DNA of 10,057 bases from NCBI GenBank assembly GCA_002474415.1, contig DLQV01000007.1, positions 1,150 to 11,206 of the forward strand, written 5' to 3'. The DNA comes from Lachnospiraceae bacterium UBA7598 (GTDB lineage Bacteria > Bacillota > Clostridia > Lachnospirales > Lachnospiraceae). Below are positions 1 through 6,557 of the stretch, piece by piece (within the stretch, counting starts at the first letter, position 1; each line of letters starts with the position of its first letter). Both the position numbers and the translations under genes were made by a program. The notes under the pieces are model-generated. The model was not told where the DNA came from. It saw only the letters and a list, made by a program, of their open reading frames with translations, and made no database searches.

Positions 1-1131
1 CAGCGTTACTGGGGCGAGCCAATTCCGATTGTTCACTGCGACAAGTGTGGTTATGTGCCGATCGATGAGAGCGAGCTGCCACTGCTTCTTCCGGAAGTAG
101 AAAGCTATATGCCGACAGACAACGGAGAATCTCCACTTGCAGCAATGACGGACTGGGTAAATACGACCTGTCCATGCTGTGGTGGCCCTGCAAAGCGTGA
201 AACCGATACAATGCCACAGTGGGCTGGATCTTCCTGGTATTTCCTGCGTTATACCGATCCACACAATGACAAGGCGCTGGCAAGTCCGGAAGCACTCAAA
301 TACTGGCTGCCGGTAGATTGGTACAATGGCGGTATGGAGCATACAACCCTGCATCTGCTGTACTCCAGATTCTGGCATAAATTCCTGTATGACCAGGGTA
401 TTGTTCCGACTCCGGAACCATACCAGAAACGTACTTCCCATGGCATGATTCTCGGTGAGAACGGAGAGAAGATGTCAAAGTCCAGAGGAAACGTAGTCAA
501 TCCGGACGATATTGTGCGGGAGTATGGCGCAGATACCCTGCGTACGTATGAAATGTTCATCGGTGCATTTGATCTGGCTGCTTCCTGGTCAGAAGATGGG
601 GTAAAGGGATGCCGCAGATTCTTAGACCGTGTCTGGAAATTACAGGATCTTATGACCGACGAGGAAGGATATTCCAAAGATCTTGAGACCAAGATGCATC
701 AGACAATCAAGAAGGTTTCCAATGACTATGAGAACCTTAAGTACAATACAGCGATTGCGGCAATGATGTCACTCTTGAATGATTTCTACAAGAAGGGATC
801 CATCACAAAAGGAGAGTTAAAGACACTGATTATTCTGTTGAACCCGGTTGCTCCACATATCACAGAGGAAATGTGGCAGACCATTGGATGTGAAGGCAGA
901 GTATACCAGCAGACATGGCCGGAATTCGATGAGGCGAAGACCGTGGAATCCTCCGTGGAAATTGCAGTTCAGATCAACGGTAAAGTTAAGGGAACGCTTG
1001 GTATCCAGAAAGATGATCCAAAGGATCAGGTCATTGCAAAGGCGAAAGAAGTCATTGCAGATAAATTGACTGGAAATATTGTCAAAGAGATTTATGTTCC
1101 TGGAAGACTGGTAAACATCGTAATGAAATAA
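1..1131 (+). CDS. leuS: Leucyl-tRNA synthetase, C-terminal part (5' end outside window)
   Basis: Class I aminoacyl-tRNA synthetase that charges tRNA-Leu with leucine in the cytosol. The reading frame is open from base 1, so the first ATG in frame (55) is internal; the upstream residues [10 protein letters not shown] match the conserved stretch after the editing domain. In window numbering, two Cys pairs (C13/C16 in HCDKC and C57/C60 in CPCC) fit the zinc-ribbon-like insertion of bacterial LeuRS. The run ending in SSWYFLRY follows, then the KMSKS ATP-binding signature at bases 469-483, the helical anticodon-binding domain, and the small C-terminal domain (INGKVKG... to the end). The gene stops with TAA at 1129-1131. 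About 376 codons are present, roughly the last 45% of a usual LeuRS of about 800-870 residues. No frameshift or missing motif is visible in this part. Identification is very secure. Confidence 0.97.
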   Translation, partial: QRYWGEPIPIVHCDKCGYVPIDESELPLLLPEVESYMPTDNGESPLAAMTDWVNTTCPCCGGPAKRETDTMPQWAGSSWYFLRYTDPHNDKALASPEALKYWLPVDWYNGGMEHTTLHLLYSRFWHKFLYDQGIVPTPEPYQKRTSHGMILGENGEKMSKSRGNVVNPDDIVREYGADTLRTYEMFIGAFDLAASWSEDGVKGCRRFLDRVWKLQDLMTDEEGYSKDLETKMHQTIKKVSNDYENLKYNTAIAAMMSLLNDFYKKGSITKGELKTLIILLNPVAPHITEEMWQTIGCEGRVYQQTWPEFDEAKTVESSVEIAVQINGKVKGTLGIQKDDPKDQVIAKAKEVIADKLTGNIVKEIYVPGRLVNIVMK

Positions 1132-1176
1132 ATGTTACAGTTTGTTTGAAAATAGCAGGCTGGAGAATTCATAGGG

Positions 1177-1208
1177 AACACCCTGCGCAAAAAAGCGCAG
1201 GGTGTTTT
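1177..1208 (+). terminator. Intrinsic terminator after leuS
   Basis: A perfect 12-bp stem is formed by AACACCCTGCGC (1177-1188) and GCGCAGGGTGTT (1195-1206), with a loop of six A. The T tract is short (TTTT at 1205-1208, then GCATAAT). The hairpin starts about 45 bases after the leuS stop and should separate leuS from the membrane protein gene downstream. Confidence 0.85.
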
Positions 1209-1257
1209 GCATAATAAAAAAGAAAAGGCAGATACTGTAAAAAAGGGGGCTTTTGAC

Positions 1258-2025
1258 GTGAAACTTTCGTATCTTTCTTATTTTTTTACATATGAAACCC
1301 ATATCCCGGACGGCGTTGGATTTGCTTTATTCGGACCCTGGCATATCGCATGGTTGCTGGTTGTTTTTGTCGGATGTGCCGGATATGTGCGAATTTATAA
1401 AAAGGGAAACGAAAAAAGGCAACGCTGGATGGAGCGATTGACCGCTTTTTCCCTGGTGGGATGGATCGTTGTGCGGGCTGTTTATATCGGAGTGATTCAC
1501 GAAGAATTTTTGTATGAACTTCCGTTTCATCTGTGCAGTATGGCAGGAATTTTGTGTGCTGTTCATTGCCTGACAAAATGGAAATGGCTGGGGCAGGTGC
1601 TGTATACGATCTGCCTTCCGGGAACTGTGCTTGCACTGTTATTTCCAAACTGGAACTTTTATCCGGTCATTCACTTTATTACGCTGGAAGCATTTTTGTT
1701 TCATATGGGGATTGTCTGGTACGTGGCAGGAAAATTGGCTTCCCATGAGATCTGTCCAGATTTGAAAAAAATCTGGCAAGTCGTATTATTTCTGACAGCA
1801 GTCGTGGCACCGGTTTACTGGTTTGATAAAAAATATGATGTGAATTATATGTTTGTGAACTGGCCATCCGCCGGATCTCCGCTTGTCTGGCTGGCAGACA
1901 GGATGGGAAATCCGGGATATCTTATTGGCTATGCGGCACTTGTATTTCTATGCATGCTTTTGATGGATGTGGGCTATTTTATGGTTGCCGGAAGGAGAAC
2001 AAAAAGTTATTTTTTTAACACATGA
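1258..2025 (+). CDS. TIGR02206 / YwaF-like integral membrane protein
   Basis: A 255-residue, strongly hydrophobic protein with about six or seven predicted membrane segments. It resembles the TIGR02206 (Bacillus YwaF-like) family, whose function is unknown. Family-like features are an N-terminal FxLFGPWHI stretch (about residues 22-30), an ELPFHLCSMAG motif (87-97) entering a membrane helix, a central NWNFYPVIHFITLEAFLFH stretch, and a VNYMFVNWPSAGSPL stretch near the C-terminus. I chose the GTG at 1258 because GGGGG at 1245-1249 lies 8 bases upstream. An in-frame TTG at 1207 sits in the T tract of the leuS terminator and has no ribosome binding site. The leuS terminator implies its own promoter, but I see only a poor candidate (TTGCAT at 1207, GATACT at 1231). 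The 3' end overlaps the convergent reverse-strand gene by 19 bases. The family call rests on motif memory. Confidence 0.8.
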   Translation: MKLSYLSYFFTYETHIPDGVGFALFGPWHIAWLLVVFVGCAGYVRIYKKGNEKRQRWMERLTAFSLVGWIVVRAVYIGVIHEEFLYELPFHLCSMAGILCAVHCLTKWKWLGQVLYTICLPGTVLALLFPNWNFYPVIHFITLEAFLFHMGIVWYVAGKLASHEICPDLKKIWQVVLFLTAVVAPVYWFDKKYDVNYMFVNWPSAGSPLVWLADRMGNPGYLIGYAALVFLCMLLMDVGYFMVAGRRTKSYFFNT

Positions 2026-2774
2026 GGAGGCAGGGAAGGATCGCTGCCGCGTAATTTTTGCATACTGCGCTGAATGGCATCTTTTGAGTCTTTCCAGTCG
2101 GCATCTTTGTTTTTGTAATCATATTTTTCAATAAACCATGCAACGTCTTCGTAGACGCGGTGAAAATTCTCCTTCATAAGAGGCAGAACCAGGGCATAAA
2201 ACTCTTTTTTCTCTTCACCGGAAAGCTGTTCATCAGCACCTTCGCAGAGCACCTTAAAGTGATCGAGGCAGAATCCTTTGGTACTTGCCACCTGTGCACG
2301 GAAATCTGCATCTTTTTTGTACATGGAAAAGAAGGTTTTCATGTAAGCCTGAAACGTATTTTTTACGCTGTTGCAGATAAAACAGGTGGATTCCCGCTGG
2401 TTGATCCACTCGACAATGGAATTGGAAGAACCATCTGTTTTTTTGCCGAACAGACCACTGCGTTTTGCAGTTGCGTCCGGGCGGAAGGATTTCCACACAC
2501 GATCCATTTCTTCCTCATGGCGTTTCATCAGTGTTTTCAAAATCCAGGCATTGCCGAGCGAATTTCCATAATCAAACATCTTTTTGAAATGTGCGCGGCA
2601 GAATCCTTCCCGGTCTGTCATGTCGCGGATATCGGCTTCCATGTAGGAAGCGCCATGTCCGAGAACGAAATCCATCATGTGTTCTTCGGTTTTCCGTTCG
2701 ATATAGCAGAACGGACATTCTCCGGCATTGGCCATGGCATCTGAGATTGGAATGGTGTGAAGCTGTTCTTTCAT
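2007..2774 (-). CDS. DUF6062-like cysteine-rich protein, possibly metal-binding
   Basis: A 255-residue soluble protein with no signal peptide or membrane segment. It resembles the DUF6062 family found in Clostridia, which has no established function. The visible pattern is duplicated: C20-P-F-C23 followed by G57-F-C59-R-A-H62-F, then C131-F-I-C134 followed by G167-F-C169-L-D-H172-F. The two CxxC to CxxH intervals are nearly equal (36 and 35 residues), suggesting two copies of a CxxC/CxxH metal-binding unit, with zinc the most likely metal by inference. A Lys-rich, low-complexity linker (about 100-118) separates the halves. The ATG (2774-2772) overlaps the stop of the upstream lysR in an ATGA junction and is preceded by GGAGGA (2786-2781) at 6 bases, so translation is probably coupled to lysR. 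The 3' end overlaps the convergent membrane protein gene. Some database relatives may be mislabelled as transport proteins; nothing here supports that. Confidence 0.75.
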   Translation of the reverse strand: MKEQLHTIPISDAMANAGECPFCYIERKTEEHMMDFVLGHGASYMEADIRDMTDREGFCRAHFKKMFDYGNSLGNAWILKTLMKRHEEEMDRVWKSFRPDATAKRSGLFGKKTDGSSNSIVEWINQRESTCFICNSVKNTFQAYMKTFFSMYKKDADFRAQVASTKGFCLDHFKVLCEGADEQLSGEEKKEFYALVLPLMKENFHRVYEDVAWFIEKYDYKNKDADWKDSKDAIQRSMQKLRGSDPSLPPHVLKK

Positions 2775-3679
2775 AATGTTTCCTCCGGTTTATAAGTATG
2801 GTAAAAGTCAATAAATGTCTGTAAGGATTTGGATGGCTTTATATTTTCTTTATATGCAAATCCAATTTCCCGTTTATGGATCGGGATGCCGAGCGGAATT
2901 TCCACAAGAGATCCCTCTTTAAGTTCCTGTAAGACAAAGTTTTTGATCACACAGGCAACACCGACACCGATCTTTGCGAAATCGATTAACAGGTCCATGT
3001 TGGAGATATCAATGGATTCTGCTACAGTGATATGATTGTCCTGCAGATAATCGTCGATATACTGCCGGGTCATGTTATGCTTATCCAAAAGCATAAGCGT
3101 GGAATTCCCAAGGATGGCATCTTCGGAAATTCCTCTTTTTTTCAGGTTTGAGAGATAATCCGGATTGGCGACAAAAATGTCCTCAATATTATCCAGATAA
3201 TAAAAATTGATGTTTTTGAGGTTATCCGGTTTTCCGATCAGACCGATGTCAATTTTGTTTTCATCCAGCAGATCAAGAGTTTCGTTGGTTGACTGACAGT
3301 TGATGGAAATGCTGATATGCGGATTCTGCCGGATGAATTCTTTCAGATAGGGCAGAAGCACAAATTTGCAAAGCGTGGAACTGACACCAATCTGCAGATG
3401 ACCGACACCAAGATCAATAGAGCGCTTTAATTTGTCCTCCCCAAGTGTTAATGTCTCAAAGGCTTCTTTTACATGTCCATAGAGCAACTGGCCTTCATCC
3501 GTCAGCACAACGCCGCGGGAACTGCGGGAAAACAGTTTGCATCCTAAATTCTCTTCCAGTTTCTGAATGGATTTACTGATTGCAGGCTGGCTGATATAGA
3601 GCTCTTTGGCTGCCTTGGAAATATTTCCGGCATTGGCAACCGTATAAAAAATCCAGTAAGAAGATAGATTCTGATTCAT
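2771..3679 (-). CDS. LysR-type transcriptional regulator, divergent from leuCD
   Basis: A 302-residue LysR-family regulator of standard length. The N-terminal winged helix-turn-helix is clear: a conserved FYTVANAGNISKAAKELYISQ segment (about residues 11-31) leads into PAISKSIQKLEENLGCKLF (32-50), the recognition helix and wing. A long linker helix and a two-lobe effector domain (about 90-295) follow, with the usual LQIGVSSTLCKFVLLPYL strand-helix opening. The ATG at 3679-3677 has GGAGG (3689-3685) 5 bases upstream. The gene is divergent from leuC with a 136-bp intergenic region holding a large dyad, so the likely role is control of leuCD plus autoregulation. The effector cannot be read from the sequence; a branched-chain intermediate such as isopropylmalate would be a reasonable guess. 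It is followed, with a 4-base overlap, by the DUF6062-like gene. Confidence 0.92.
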   Translation of the reverse strand: MNQNLSSYWIFYTVANAGNISKAAKELYISQPAISKSIQKLEENLGCKLFSRSSRGVVLTDEGQLLYGHVKEAFETLTLGEDKLKRSIDLGVGHLQIGVSSTLCKFVLLPYLKEFIRQNPHISISINCQSTNETLDLLDENKIDIGLIGKPDNLKNINFYYLDNIEDIFVANPDYLSNLKKRGISEDAILGNSTLMLLDKHNMTRQYIDDYLQDNHITVAESIDISNMDLLIDFAKIGVGVACVIKNFVLQELKEGSLVEIPLGIPIHKREIGFAYKENIKPSKSLQTFIDFYHTYKPEETL

Positions 3680-3696
3680 TATTGCCTCCGTTTATT

Positions 3697-3747
3697 ATAA
3701 TAAACCATTATACCATAAAATATAGTTATGGTAAATATGTTTATTAT
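3697..3747. promoter_or_regulatory. Nested dyad, probable LysR-regulator operator
   Basis: Two perfect inverted repeats share one centre at base 3722. The inner arms are TACCATAA (3711-3718) and TTATGGTA (3726-3733), 7 bases apart. The outer arms are ATAATAAAC (3697-3705) and GTTTATTAT (3739-3747). The gap between inner and outer arm is 5 bases on each side. The symmetric core contains a T-N11-A element (3716-3728), the generic LysR-family box. The centre lies about 65 bases before the expected leuC transcription start, the classic position of a LysR activator's recognition site, and the dyad covers the lysR promoter, as expected for autorepression. The dyad is seen directly; regulator binding is inferred. 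Confidence 0.75.
3707..3735 (-). promoter_or_regulatory. Promoter of lysR
   Basis: On the reverse strand, TTTACC (3735-3730) is followed after 17 bases by a perfect TATAAT (3712-3707), which also has an extended -10 TG (TGGTATAAT). Transcription would begin near 3700, giving a leader of about 20 bases. The whole promoter lies within the 3697-3747 dyad. Confidence 0.65.
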
Positions 3748-3750
3748 GTA

Positions 3751-3780
3751 TTAGGATTATGAAATAATCTGTGTTAAAAT
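3751..3780 (+). promoter_or_regulatory. Candidate leuC promoter (weak -35, extended -10)
   Basis: TAAAAT (3775-3780) matches the -10 consensus at five of six positions and has an extended -10 TG two bases upstream (TGTTAAAAT). Only a poor -35 (TTAGGA, 3751-3756, 18-base spacer) is present, which fits an activator-dependent promoter. Expected start is near 3787. Confidence 0.5.
3755..3769. repeat. Small inverted repeat in the leuC promoter
   Basis: GATTAT (3755-3760) and ATAATC (3764-3769) form a perfect 6-bp inverted repeat with a 3-base spacer. It lies between the large dyad and the leuC -10, in the spacer region of the candidate promoter, where a LysR activation half-site or another regulator could bind. 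Function unknown. Confidence 0.4.
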
Positions 3781-3815
3781 CAGAGTAGTTTAAGATATTA
3801 AAGGAGGAATTATCC

Positions 3816-5078
3816 ATGGGAATGACAATGACTCAGAAGATTCTTGCAGCACATGCAGGTTTACCTTCCGTCAGCGCCGGACAGCTGATCGAGGCAGACC
3901 TGGATCTGGTTCTGGGCAATGATATTACTTCTCCGGTTGCAATTCATGAAATCGGAAAAATGAACGTAGAAGGAGTATTTCACAAAGACAAAATCGCGCT
4001 TGTGATGGACCACTTTGTTCCGAATAAAGATATCAAATCCGCAGAGCATTGCAAATGTGTACGTGAGTTTGCCTGTAAAAATGATATTACAAACTATTTT
4101 GATGTAGGAGAGATGGGTATCGAGCATGCACTCCTTCCGGAAAAAGGACTTACGGTTGCGGGGGATGTGATTATCGGTGCAGATTCTCATACCTGTACGT
4201 ACGGTGCACTTGGTGCATTTTCTACTGGTGTTGGAAGCACGGATATGGCAGCCGGCATGGCTACCGGAAAAGCATGGTTTAAAGTACCTTCTGCAATCAA
4301 ATTTAATATTGTGGGAAAGCCGAACAAATGGATCAGCGGAAAAGATGTGATTCTTCATATCATCGGAATGATCGGGGTAGATGGAGCCCTTTACAAATCT
4401 ATGGAATTCGTAGGAGAAGGAATCAAGTATCTCTCCATGGATGACCGCTTTACCATTGCAAACATGGCAATTGAGGCTGGTGGAAAGAACGGTATTTTCC
4501 CTGTAGACGATCTGACCCGTGCATATATGAAAGAACATTCCAAGAGACCGTTCGTGGAATATGAAGCAGATGCGGATGCAGAGTATGACGAAGAGTATAC
4601 GATTGATCTTTCTACTTTAAAGTCAACCGTTTCATTCCCACACCTGCCGGATAACACACGTACCATTGATGAAGTAGGCGATGTGAAGATTGACCAGGTT
4701 GTAATCGGATCCTGTACGAACGGACGTATGGATGATCTTCGCACAGCAGCAGAAATCTTAAAAGGAAAGAAAGTAGCCAAAGGACTTCGTGTGATCGTAA
4801 TCCCGGCAACACAGCAGATTTATCTGGATGCTATGGAAGAGGGACTTCTCAAGATCTTTATCGAAGCAGGTGCGATCGTAAGTACGCCGACCTGTGGACC
4901 ATGTCTTGGCGGATATATGGGAGTACTTGCAGAAGGTGAGCGCTGTGTATCCACAACAAACCGTAACTTTGTCGGACGTATGGGACATGTAGATTCGGAA
5001 GTATATCTTGCAAGTCCGGCTGTTGCAGCGGCAAGTGCCATCACCGGAAAGATTTCAGGCCCGGCAGAAGTAATGTAG
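3816..5078 (+). CDS. leuC: 3-isopropylmalate dehydratase large subunit
   Basis: Large catalytic subunit of isopropylmalate isomerase, which converts 2-isopropylmalate to 3-isopropylmalate through dehydration and rehydration in leucine biosynthesis. At 420 residues it is the shorter, archaeal/clostridial type of LeuC (related to homoaconitase large subunits) rather than the roughly 466-residue enterobacterial type. Aconitase-family signatures are clear: D123-S-H125 in [19 protein letters not shown] with C300, and CGPC with C360 and C363. These three Cys should hold the 4Fe-4S cluster. The ATG has AAGGAGG (3801-3807) 8 bases upstream. leuD follows after 33 bases with its own ribosome binding site. 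No leuA or leuB lies adjacent in the window, so the partners must be elsewhere. Subtypes of this family can also act on citramalate or homocitrate, so the substrate is assigned by family and pairing with leuD. Confidence 0.95.
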   Translation: MGMTMTQKILAAHAGLPSVSAGQLIEADLDLVLGNDITSPVAIHEIGKMNVEGVFHKDKIALVMDHFVPNKDIKSAEHCKCVREFACKNDITNYFDVGEMGIEHALLPEKGLTVAGDVIIGADSHTCTYGALGAFSTGVGSTDMAAGMATGKAWFKVPSAIKFNIVGKPNKWISGKDVILHIIGMIGVDGALYKSMEFVGEGIKYLSMDDRFTIANMAIEAGGKNGIFPVDDLTRAYMKEHSKRPFVEYEADADAEYDEEYTIDLSTLKSTVSFPHLPDNTRTIDEVGDVKIDQVVIGSCTNGRMDDLRTAAEILKGKKVAKGLRVIVIPATQQIYLDAMEEGLLKIFIEAGAIVSTPTCGPCLGGYMGVLAEGERCVSTTNRNFVGRMGHVDSEVYLASPAVAAASAITGKISGPAEVM

Positions 5079-5111
5079 AAGATGCCGGAAAATAAGGAGG
5101 TCAGATAAGAA

Positions 5112-5600
5112 ATGAAAGCAGCACATGGTAGTGTATTTAAATATGGCGATAACGTAGATACCGATGTTATCATTCCGGCAAGATATTTGAATTCTTCCGA
5201 TCCGAAAGAACTTGCCACACACTGTATGGAAGATATTGATAAAGATTTCGTGAAAAATGTACACGAGGGAGATATTATTGTAGCCAATAAAAACTTTGGC
5301 TGTGGTTCTTCCCGTGAACATGCACCGATTTCCATCAAGGCATCCGGTGTCAGCTGTGTAATCGCAGAGACATTTGCCAGAATCTTTTACAGAAATGCCA
5401 TCAATATCGGACTGCCGATCATTGAGTGTCCGGAGGCCGCAAAGGACATCAAGGCAGGAGATGAGGTGGAAGTGGATTTCGATTCCGGAATCATCACAGA
5501 TGTGACAACTGGAAAGAAATTTCAGGGACAGGCATTCCCGCCATTTATGCAGAAAATTATTGACTGCGAAGGTCTTGTCAATTATATCAACCAGAAATAA
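5112..5600 (+). CDS. leuD: 3-isopropylmalate dehydratase small subunit
   Basis: Small (swivel-domain) subunit that pairs with LeuC. Its 162 residues match the short archaeal/clostridial LeuD type. Conserved features are the N-terminal [15 protein letters not shown] segment (about residues 12-26), G63-C-G-S-S-R-E-H70-AP, and the [15 protein letters not shown] helix that helps position substrate. AAGGAGG (5094-5100) lies 11 bases before the ATG, slightly long but usable; no closer start has a better site. Co-transcribed with leuC and ended by the hairpin at 5617-5648. The usual caution about 2-isopropylmalate versus citramalate or homoaconitate applies, as for leuC. Confidence 0.95.
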   Translation: MKAAHGSVFKYGDNVDTDVIIPARYLNSSDPKELATHCMEDIDKDFVKNVHEGDIIVANKNFGCGSSREHAPISIKASGVSCVIAETFARIFYRNAINIGLPIIECPEAAKDIKAGDEVEVDFDSGIITDVTTGKKFQGQAFPPFMQKIIDCEGLVNYINQK

Positions 5601-5616
5601 TAAAAAGATGTCAGAG

Positions 5617-5648
5617 AGGACTTCCCTTATTTGCGGGGAAGTCCTTTT
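5617..5648 (+). terminator. Terminator of leuCD, overlapping the convergent gene's 3' end
   Basis: AGGACTTCCC (5617-5626) pairs perfectly with GGGAAGTCCT (5636-5645) across a 9-base loop, followed by TTTT (5645-5648). It begins 17 bases after the leuD stop. The loop contains the stop codon and last two codons of the reverse-strand AP2-domain gene, and the right arm encodes its preceding residues. On the reverse strand the T run is displaced by about ten bases, so termination there would be weaker. Confidence 0.8.
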
Positions 5649-6427
5649 AGGTAAGAAAGATATTTAGGGGAAAGAGAAATCTGCTGGTAAATATCGGCAT
5701 AGGACGAAGCAGACAGTTCTTCGATATAGTTTTCCGGAAAATTTTTTGATATGCCGGCCTGATGTGCCAGATCTACGGCTTTGTTATAAGCAATTGCGGC
5801 GTCGATCGCATTTGTGTAATTACCGACGGTGATGTTTCCATGGATATGGATCCGGACTTTATAGCGCTCGGTACCGTTTTTATCGATACGTTCCACACCA
5901 AAATAAGGATTGATGATCTGAAGATTTGAGTAGCGAAAATCATTTTCATCGCCGTTGACAAAACAAAAATCCCTGCCGTTTACCGCATGGGTTTTGATCC
6001 CGTAGCGGCCGAGAAGCGTAATCTGCATTCCATAGTGATTGACATATAAGTGCCCCTGCCGTCTTAAGATCCGATGGCTGCTGTAATAGAAGAGGTCATC
6101 AATGTCAAATTTCAGCTCCCGGTGAATGTTCAGATAGTAGCTGAAATAATTTTTGCGCAGATAAATGGGAGTAGGAATGTACATATGATTATCCCGGAAA
6201 TTGATCAGTGAGACGATTTTTTCGAAAGCCAGCTGATTGGTCCGGTAAAATGCCTCATCGATGGTTTCGTTGCCGGATAACAGCTCGCAGGCGGCAGTGT
6301 AAGCCTGATGTGCCTGAACTTCCGAGGGAAAGCTTCCGAGGCTGATATGACGGCCTTTGTGCGTAATATTAGAGCGATAGTATATGGTTCCGTCTTTTTT
6401 TGTCGCAAGATATACGCCGGTTAACAT
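5627..6427 (-). CDS. Protein with two AP2-like domains around a degenerate HNH-like core
   Basis: A 266-residue protein with no signal peptide or membrane segment. Residues 4-50 look like an AP2 DNA-binding domain: GVY... followed by an R-x-N-I strand, HISLGSF and an alanine-rich helix with AYTAA. Residues 176-222 look like a second copy: FGVERIDKNG, YKVRIHIHG, TVGNYTNAIDAAIAYNKAVDLA. Between them, C155-F-V-N-G-D160 to D163-F-R-Y-S-N-L-Q-I-I172 aligns by eye with the C-terminal half of the HNH motif in AP2-linked homing endonucleases (DHINGD...DNRxxNL), but the key His is replaced by Phe156. It may therefore be a nuclease turned into a DNA-binding regulator; that is inference. The ATG (6427-6425) is preceded by AAAGGAGAA at 5 bases. 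It is divergent from thrC and convergent with leuD. Function unknown. Confidence 0.8.
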   Translation of the reverse strand: MLTGVYLATKKDGTIYYRSNITHKGRHISLGSFPSEVQAHQAYTAACELLSGNETIDEAFYRTNQLAFEKIVSLINFRDNHMYIPTPIYLRKNYFSYYLNIHRELKFDIDDLFYYSSHRILRRQGHLYVNHYGMQITLLGRYGIKTHAVNGRDFCFVNGDENDFRYSNLQIINPYFGVERIDKNGTERYKVRIHIHGNITVGNYTNAIDAAIAYNKAVDLAHQAGISKNFPENYIEELSASSYADIYQQISLSPKYLSYLKGLPRK

Positions 6428-6461
6428 AAATTCTCCTTTCGGTCTGACAGGTTATTTTAGT

Positions 6462-6490
6462 AGTATAACATAGGAAATTCATTGACACCA
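6462..6490 (-). promoter_or_regulatory. Candidate promoter of the AP2-domain gene
   Basis: On the reverse strand TATACT (6467-6462) matches the -10 consensus at five of six positions and has an extended -10 TG (TGTTATACT). The -35 position (about 6490-6485, TGGTGT) is poor and coincides with the thrC -35, so two polymerases could not occupy both promoters at once. A leader of about 28 bases would result. Confidence 0.5.
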
Positions 6491-6510
6491 CCCGCTTTTT
6501 TACCTATAAT
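6482..6510 (+). promoter_or_regulatory. Perfect consensus sigma-A promoter of thrC
   Basis: TTGACA (6482-6487), a 17-base spacer and TATAAT (6505-6510) match the vegetative consensus at all twelve positions. Transcription should begin near 6517, with a leader of about 40 bases too short for a T-box or known riboswitch, and no attenuator hairpin is visible. It implies strong, largely constitutive expression of thrC and probably of the transporter genes behind it. Confidence 0.85.
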
Positions 6511-6557
6511 GTACGAGAAACGTTATGATTAAATTTTTGTAAAATGAGGAAGAAAAA

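Noticed and set aside
1207..1257. TTG start that would extend the YwaF-like protein by 17 residues
   Set aside because: It lies in the T tract of the leuS terminator, has no ribosome binding site, and adds a charged non-conserved extension; the GTG at 1258 has GGGGG at the right distance.
2001..2019. GTTA...TAAC hairpin with T/A runs as a bidirectional terminator
   Set aside because: The stem is only 4 bp and AT-rich, and the T run is part of a coding Phe-Phe-Asn stretch.
2160..2744. Open frame of 194 codons on the + strand
   Set aside because: It is antisense to the DUF6062-like gene, has no ribosome binding site, and shows no recognisable protein family; a shadow of the real gene.
3680..3815. 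T-box or leucine leader attenuator before leuC
   Set aside because: The predicted leader is about 30 bases with no specifier stem, no terminator/antiterminator pair and no run of Leu codons.
3861..4538. Open frame of 225 codons on the - strand inside leuC
   Set aside because: Antisense to an unmistakable leuC with all three cluster cysteines; the translation is Cys/His-rich nonsense without family features.
6511..6557. Threonine attenuator or riboswitch before thrC
   Set aside because: The leader is about 40 bases, lacks a Thr/Ile-rich leader peptide and shows no stable hairpin.
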